This document shows, one piece after another, positions 5,426 to 5,520 of a stretch of 5,520 bases of DNA. Source of the stretch: Chloroflexota bacterium (lineage in GTDB: Bacteria; Chloroflexota; Anaerolineae; Anaerolineales; UBA11858); assembly GCA_003513015.1 (NCBI GenBank), contig DOTA01000198.1:1-5520 (forward strand), written 5' to 3'. A program made the position numbers and the translations under genes. Position 1 is the first letter of the stretch, and each line of letters begins with the position of its first letter. Under the pieces are notes generated by a model. That model did no database searches, was not told the DNA's origin, and was given only the letters and a program-made list of their open reading frames with translations.

Positions 5426-5520
5426 ATGAATTGGGAAAAACTCACCTCTCTCGATTTCGAAAAAGCCGTTCAGACCTGCCAGGGCGTGGGCATTTTGCCC
5501 GTGGGCGTGCTTGAAGCCCA
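5426..5520 (+). CDS. Creatininase-family amidohydrolase, N-terminal fragment (cut by window end)
   Basis: The frame begins MNWEKLTSLDFEKAV and reaches GVGILPVGVLEA, with the last partial codon (CA) consistent with His. This matches the N-terminus of creatininase-family proteins, whose signature is a LPVGSxEqHGPHLP stretch with a metal-binding Glu and His. Only 31 full residues are visible, so the rest of the metal site cannot be checked. Family members include creatinine amidohydrolase and MftE-like or FAPy deformylase-like enzymes; none can be chosen here. It is co-oriented with the upstream genes, 92 bp after the phosphatase stop, with its own ribosome site, so it is probably part of the same transcription unit. 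Confidence 0.75.
   Translation, partial: MNWEKLTSLDFEKAVQTCQGVGILPVGVLEA

Overview
The window reads as a carbohydrate-utilisation locus of a free-living bacterium with moderately high GC. A Chloroflexota (Anaerolineae-type) host is my best guess. It rests on general resemblance: a LacI-family regulator with a Cys-rich tail, GH4, BadF-type kinase, HisN-like phosphatase and creatininase-family genes in a row, and intergenic DNA filled with short-period repeats. No rRNA or marker gene is present to prove it.

Layout. (1) At 11-796, minus strand, lies a 261-residue open frame matching the first two domains of a GH2 beta-galactosidase. It lacks a block inside the sugar-binding domain and stops exactly where the catalytic barrel should begin. 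It looks like a decaying or frameshifted lacZ-like gene whose remainder lies left of the window. (2) The 187-bp divergent gap 797-983 holds a near-ideal sigma-70 promoter (TTGACG-17-TATAAT). A compound operator of two head-to-head LacI/CcpA-type boxes covers the presumed start point. (3) At 984-2018 is a LacI-family repressor, presumably autoregulated through that operator. (4) The gap 2019-2164 carries a 9-bp-period inverted repeat able to fold into a long hairpin. (5) At 2165-3454 is a GH4 NAD-dependent glycosidase of the 6-phospho-beta-glucosidase type. (6) The gap 3455-3552 carries an 8-bp-period tandem array running up to the next start codon. (7) At 3553-4530 is a BadF/BadG-type (N-acetylglucosamine kinase-like) sugar kinase. 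(8) At 4530-5333 is a HisN/inositol-monophosphatase-family phosphatase overlapping the kinase by one base; its 3' end is built of 8-bp repeats. (9) From 5426 to the window end is the start of a creatininase-family amidohydrolase.

How the genes may work together. Genes 3-9 are co-oriented and spaced like an operon, with the kinase and phosphatase translationally coupled. The GH4 clade normally needs a 6-phosphorylated beta-glucoside, and no PTS gene is visible here. A plausible reading is that the kinase supplies the phosphorylated substrate or salvages the released sugar, while the phosphatase removes phosphate from a product. This is inference: none of the substrates can be read from sequence alone.

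The enzymes belong to known families. The parts most worth a second look are non-coding: the compound operator, the 9-bp palindromic repeat, and three octamer arrays, one of which has entered a coding sequence.
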